This document shows positions 5,496 through 8,356 of a stretch of 8,356 bases of DNA, in pieces. The position numbers and the translations under genes are program-made. The DNA is from Pseudomonadota bacterium (GTDB taxonomy: Bacteria > Pseudomonadota > Alphaproteobacteria > Rhizobiales > Hyphomicrobiaceae), in contig JAEYYJ010000306.1 in assembly GCA_023430845.1 (NCBI GenBank), forward strand, positions 1 through 8,356, given 5' to 3'. A model generated the notes under the pieces. It made no database searches, was not told the DNA's origin, and saw only the letters and a program-made list of their open reading frames with translations. How positions within the stretch are numbered: position 1 is the stretch's first letter; each line of letters opens with the position of its first letter.

Positions 5496-5744
5496 TTATG
5501 GGGTCGCGATGGTGATGTCGCCGAACGTGGTGTCGGTCAGCGGCAGCGCATCGCGATAGTCGTCGCTGCTGGAGCGCGGCAGCGCCTGGCGGTGATCATC
5601 GTTGCTGACGCGGGGGAGTGCCTGCTCGTAGCCCGTCGAGTGCGGGACGGCGATGGTGATGTCGTCGAAAGGCTTGAAGGGCTGGGCATTGGCGGCGCCG
5701 GCGAGAACGCCGAGGGCAACGAGGGTGCTGAGTATCGTCTTCAT
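5496..5744 (-). CDS. Small exported repeat protein, upstream copy (unknown function)
   Basis: This is the first gene of the tandem pair: 82 residues with the same plan as the downstream copy, namely signal peptide 1-20, an opening DDITIAVP motif, two 12-residue ALPR-x-S-x-DD repeats plus a partial third, and a closing GDITIATP. Differences from the other copy are Leu14, Thr37, Ser60 and Thr72. By my hand alignment the two genes differ at roughly 19 of 249 bases, and most changes are silent. That argues that both are real, translated genes kept under selection after a fairly recent duplication. GGAG (5752-5755) lies 7 nt before the ATG, the same spacing as the other copy. It lies between a convergent heme importer and the 3' end of a kinase gene on the same strand. 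Function unknown. Confidence 0.88.
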   Translation of the reverse strand: MKTILSTLVALGVLAGAANAQPFKPFDDITIAVPHSTGYEQALPRVSNDDHRQALPRSSSDDYRDALPLTDTTFGDITIATP

Positions 5745-5873
5745 GGCTCATCTCCGTTTGGTTCAATTTGTGAGCCGCGCTTCGTGGCGGCGATGAACCT
5801 AAGATGAGCCTTGCCGGTCCGAGCCGGTATTCTACGTGCGGGATCAAAAACTAGAGCACGAGTTTGAGGACTT

Positions 5874-5887
5874 CATACCTCGGTATG
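5874..5887. promoter_or_regulatory. Dyad CATACCTCGGTATG, possible operator
   Basis: CATACC and GGTATG are perfect inverted arms separated by TC. The site lies 130 nt upstream of the first small exported-protein gene and 44 nt past the kinase stop, so it is well placed to be an activator or operator site for the tandem genes. Compact dyads of this kind suit helix-turn-helix dimers such as FixJ/NarL-type regulators, but no known consensus is matched. Confidence 0.3.
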
Positions 5888-5889
5888 TG

Positions 5890-5910
5890 GCGGGGTGCCG
5901 CTACCCCCGC
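5890..5910 (-). terminator. Short GC hairpin after the kinase gene
   Basis: GCGGGGT (5890-5896) pairs with ACCCCCGC (5903-5910) with one bulged C and a 6-nt loop. On the minus strand it lies about 20 nt past the kinase stop. It has no U tract, so it is at best a 3'-end stabiliser or a Rho-associated terminator. Confidence 0.35.
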
Positions 5911-5930
5911 TAAATGGCCCGCGGCTGCAG

Positions 5931-7880
5931 TCAGTGAGCGTGTTCGGATACCGGCAGAGTGATGCGGAATACAGCGCCATGGGGATTTGCGGGCTTCACC
6001 TCGATGTGCCCGCGATGGGCTTCGACGATCGATTTGGAGATCGACAATCCCATGCCCATGCCTTCGGTCTTGGTCGTGAAGAAAGCATTGAACAGGCGCG
6101 GAACATGGTCAGGATCGATGCCGGGGCCGGTATCCTCGACCTCGATGCCGATCTCCTCGCCGTCACGCGACACGCGTACCGTCAGCGTCCGATTGCTGAC
6201 GCCCGGTTGCGTGAGGGCCTGGATCGCGTTGACCATCAGGTTGATCACAACCTGCTGAAGTTGGATACGGTCGCCAACCACGTCCGGCACTTCCGTGCCG
6301 ACGGTATAGCGCAGCCGGATATCGTTCTTAGCGAGCTCGGAACGCAGGATTGACACCGCGTCTTCGACGAGCGCCCGGGCAGGAAAGCAGACCTTCTCCG
6401 GCTCCTTCTTGGTCGACATCGCGCGCACGCGGGCGATGATGCCGGAAGCGCGCTTGGCCTCATCGACCGCGCGCGTGATCGCGGCTTTTGCCTCGTCGAC
6501 GTTCGGATTGGCGTTCGAGAGCCAGCGCAGGCTCGCCTGTGCGTTGGTGACCACGGCGGTCAGCGGCTGGTTGACCTCGTGTGCGATCGAGGCCGACAGC
6601 TCGCCGAGCGTCGAGACGCGCGCCGCATGAGCAAGCTCATTCTGGATGCGCGCGAGCTCGTTGTTGGCGCGCACGCGCTCCGAAATGTCGATGATGCCGA
6701 CGTGGAAGATCTTGCTGTCGATCGAGTCGGGCACGTACGAGCATGTGAAAAGAACATCGATCTCACGGCCGTCGAGCGATTGCATGCGCGTCTCCGCTTC
6801 GAAGTGCGGCGACGTATCGGCGGCGATGACGCTCTCCATGAATGCGGGCTCGCTGGCGACAGGCCATAGACGGGAGACGCTGCCCAGCAGCTGGTCGCGC
6901 GTGCCGCCGAAGAGCTGCAGCGCCTTCTCGTTGCCATCGATGATGTCGATTGCGTCCATCATGGTGCGCGCCAGCCCCGGATTGGCGGCGAAATGCGCGC
7001 GCAGGTCCGTCACACCCTGCTCGGTCAACGCCGCGTCCATCGCCATGAGCCGCGTAATGTCGAGTTCGAGGTACGCCACTGCCATCGCCTGAAAGACGTT
7101 GCGATAGCGCGACTCGCTGCGCCGAAGGCTCTCCTCGCTGTGCCGCTGCGAGGTGACGTCGCGTCCCATCTCGAGGATCTCGACCGGAAGACCGGTGCTG
7201 TCGCGCCTCAGCGACCAGCGCGCTGCGATCCGGCGCTCGGTGCCGTCGCGGTTCAGCCGCACGATCTCGCCGTCCCAACGATTGGTCTTGAGCAGCTCCG
7301 ATTGAACGTCTTCAAGAGGTATGGGAAATTCGCAGGAGACGAGATCCCGCAGATGTTGGCCCACCGCTTCTTCGCGGCTCCAACCATAGACTCCGACACA
7401 GCCCTCGTTCCAGAAAGCCACGCTTCCATCGAGCGAGCGCATCAAAATCGCATCGTGGGCAAGGTCGAGCATCCCGACCAGTTCGCGTTTGCGGCGCGTA
7501 ATGTCGAATACGAGCACGTAGAAGCCGTCAAAACCCCGCTCATTCATACGCGGCACATAGGTGACGGCGGCGTAGCGCCAGTCGTCGGTGCCGTGCGGTA
7601 CTTTGGCGTCGAACGAAACCGTTTCGCCGGTCCTGACACGCGCCACATAGGGCCCTCGCGCGGCGAAGGTCTCAGCCCCGATGAAGTCACGCATGTGGAT
7701 GCCGACAAGGCTCTCCGGAGAACGTCCGAACCACTCGCGATGGTAGTCATTGGCGAAGCGGCAGATCAGATCGGCGTCGAAGAAGGACACCAGGGTCGGG
7801 ATCGCGTTGGTCACCGCTCTGAGGTCGGATGCGTCGGTCGGACTGCCGGAGAGCGGTTGAGCACCATCGGGCGTGATCAT
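5931..7880 (-). CDS. Soluble PAS-PAS-PAS sensor histidine kinase
   Basis: This 649-residue kinase has no membrane segment, so it should sense a cytoplasmic signal. PAS 1 covers about 20-130, PAS 2 about 133-245 and PAS 3 about 255-403, the last with a helical insertion (272-318). A coiled linker (403-422) leads to the dimerisation domain with phosphorylated His434 in the H-box around SIAHEVNQPLTAVV, a FixL/NtrB-like form. The ATPase domain has the N-box Asn547/Asn551 (NLMVNAIQAL), the G1 box DTGPGI (583-588), FFTTK (600-604) and the G2 box GMGMGLSIS (607-615). The start at 7880 follows AAGGGA (7887-7892) by 6 nt; the frame is open to an ATG at 7977-7979, but that ATG overlaps the start of the divergent response regulator and lacks a good binding site. 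The presumed partner is that regulator. No FixL-type heme-binding pattern is evident, so the ligand is unknown. Confidence 0.93.
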   Translation of the reverse strand: MITPDGAQPLSGSPTDASDLRAVTNAIPTLVSFFDADLICRFANDYHREWFGRSPESLVGIHMRDFIGAETFAARGPYVARVRTGETVSFDAKVPHGTDDWRYAAVTYVPRMNERGFDGFYVLVFDITRRKRELVGMLDLAHDAILMRSLDGSVAFWNEGCVGVYGWSREEAVGQHLRDLVSCEFPIPLEDVQSELLKTNRWDGEIVRLNRDGTERRIAARWSLRRDSTGLPVEILEMGRDVTSQRHSEESLRRSESRYRNVFQAMAVAYLELDITRLMAMDAALTEQGVTDLRAHFAANPGLARTMMDAIDIIDGNEKALQLFGGTRDQLLGSVSRLWPVASEPAFMESVIAADTSPHFEAETRMQSLDGREIDVLFTCSYVPDSIDSKIFHVGIIDISERVRANNELARIQNELAHAARVSTLGELSASIAHEVNQPLTAVVTNAQASLRWLSNANPNVDEAKAAITRAVDEAKRASGIIARVRAMSTKKEPEKVCFPARALVEDAVSILRSELAKNDIRLRYTVGTEVPDVVGDRIQLQQVVINLMVNAIQALTQPGVSNRTLTVRVSRDGEEIGIEVEDTGPGIDPDHVPRLFNAFFTTKTEGMGMGLSISKSIVEAHRGHIEVKPANPHGAVFRITLPVSEHAH

Positions 7881-7977
7881 TCGGAATCCCTTAAACCTGC
7901 CTGTCGATTGACAGTAAAATGTGCTTCGATCCAGCTTATCGCAATGCACCAATGTGTGAGATATCTTCGAGCGACTC
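7881..7977. promoter_or_regulatory. Divergent kinase/regulator promoter region with CTGTC-GATT-GACAG dyad
   Basis: The 97 nt between the two starts hold a perfect 5-bp-arm dyad CTGTC (7901-7905) and GACAG (7910-7914), which overlaps a perfect TTGACA hexamer (7908-7913) pointing toward the response regulator. No good -10 box is found at the normal 16-18 nt spacing, so the promoter call is uncertain. The dyad is a candidate autoregulation site. Confidence 0.35.
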
Positions 7978-8356
7978 ATGGCAAAATCAACTCAGGACCG
8001 ATCCGCTGGCGCCAAACCCGCCGCCGAGGTCCCCACCATCCACATTGTCGACGACGACGGAGCAATTCGCACCGCGCTCGACAGCCTTTTTCGATCTGTG
8101 GGGCACGCTACCCGCCTTTTTGGCTCGGCACAGGAGTTCCTGCAGTCGGGTCATGCGGGCGCGGCCGGCTGCCTGGTGCTCGACATCCGGCTCCCGGGAT
8201 TGAGCGGTCTCGATTTCCAGGACCGGCTTGCCGGCGCCGGCGTGCACATGCCGGTTATCCTTATGACAGGTCACGGAGATATCCCGATGACCGTGCGCGG
8301 AATGAAGGCCGGTGCCGTCGACTTTCTCACGAAGCCGTTCCGCGACCAGGACATGC
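7978..8356 (+). CDS. FixJ-type response regulator, partial (receiver domain)
   Basis: The first 126 residues are visible; the gene runs off the right edge. After a 17-residue leader the receiver domain begins TIHIVDDDGAIRTAL. The acidic pocket is Asp26/Asp27, the phosphorylated residue is Asp69 in CLVLDIRLPGLSG, and the switch Thr97 and Lys119 are in place (LMTGHGDIPM and FLTKPF). TGHGDIPMTVRGMKAGAVDF is the hallmark of the FixJ/TodT/StyR group, which ends in a LuxR-type helix-turn-helix; that part is outside the window, so DNA binding is inferred. ATG 7978 has only a weak CGAG 6 nt upstream, and the frame is closed by a TGA at 7957-7959, so no earlier ATG start exists. It is divergent from, and probably partnered with, the histidine kinase. 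Confidence 0.9.
   Translation, partial: MAKSTQDRSAGAKPAAEVPTIHIVDDDGAIRTALDSLFRSVGHATRLFGSAQEFLQSGHAGAAGCLVLDIRLPGLSGLDFQDRLAGAGVHMPVILMTGHGDIPMTVRGMKAGAVDFLTKPFRDQDM

Larger units (their letters stand above)
5165..5744 (-). repeat. Tandem gene duplication, 331-nt period
   Basis: The two exported-protein genes are direct repeats with starts 331 nt apart and about 92% identity over 249 nt by hand count. Similarity extends into the ribosome binding region (ACGGAGA) but fades in the rest of the spacers, which have distinct hairpins. Confidence 0.9.

Noticed and set aside
5159..5807. Plus-strand open frames over the exported-protein genes
   Set aside because: They are antisense shadows; the minus-strand frames have signal peptides, binding sites and mostly silent differences between copies.
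7881..7979. Longer kinase start at 7979
   Set aside because: Its ATG overlaps the divergent regulator start codon, it leaves no promoter space and has no good binding site, while ATG 7880 follows AAGGGA at proper spacing.
1..8356. tRNA, rRNA, CRISPR array, complete insertion sequence or phage genes
   Set aside because: None was seen: no cloverleaf, no regularly spaced short repeats, no transposase or integrase frame.

Overview
The window looks like the chromosome of a GC-rich alphaproteobacterium of the Hyphomicrobiales, probably near Bradyrhizobium, Rhodopseudomonas or their Xanthobacteraceae relatives. This rests on the heme locus layout (an IsdG-type HmuQ and a HutX-like protein opposite hmuTUV), the FixJ-type response regulator, the soluble multi-PAS histidine kinase and the strong GC bias at third codon positions. 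It is a judgement from gene content, not a measured placement.

Left part (1-4850): a truncated VOC/glyoxalase-fold gene runs leftwards off the edge. It is followed by a heme uptake and use locus built as two divergent operons. The minus-strand operon (1386 to 499) encodes an IsdG-type heme-degrading monooxygenase (hmuQ) and a cytosolic heme carrier of the ChuX/HutX family. The plus-strand operon (2042 to 4850) encodes the periplasmic heme-binding protein HmuT, the inner-membrane permease HmuU and the ATPase HmuV, with start and stop codons overlapping at both junctions. Together they bring heme from the periplasm to the cytosol, carry it and release its iron. No outer-membrane receptor, TonB or ExbBD is in the window. 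The 655-nt gap between the operons holds several short repeats and dyads, including one TGA-N9-TCA box 22 nt before hmuT.

Middle (4851-5930): convergent to hmuV lie two tandem minus-strand genes for nearly identical 82-residue exported proteins (78 of 82 residues the same) of unrecognised family. Each has a signal peptide and a short repeat array. Each is followed by a GC-rich hairpin whose loop is close to a homopolymer (A7 in one, C-rich in the other). A strong bidirectional intrinsic terminator separates them from hmuV. This is the least explained and most interesting part of the window.

Right part (5931-8356): a minus-strand soluble PAS-PAS-PAS histidine kinase (649 residues) and a divergent, truncated plus-strand FixJ-type response regulator probably form a two-component system. 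They share a 97-nt promoter region that contains an inverted repeat overlapping a perfect TTGACA hexamer. Its signal and targets cannot be read from the sequence.
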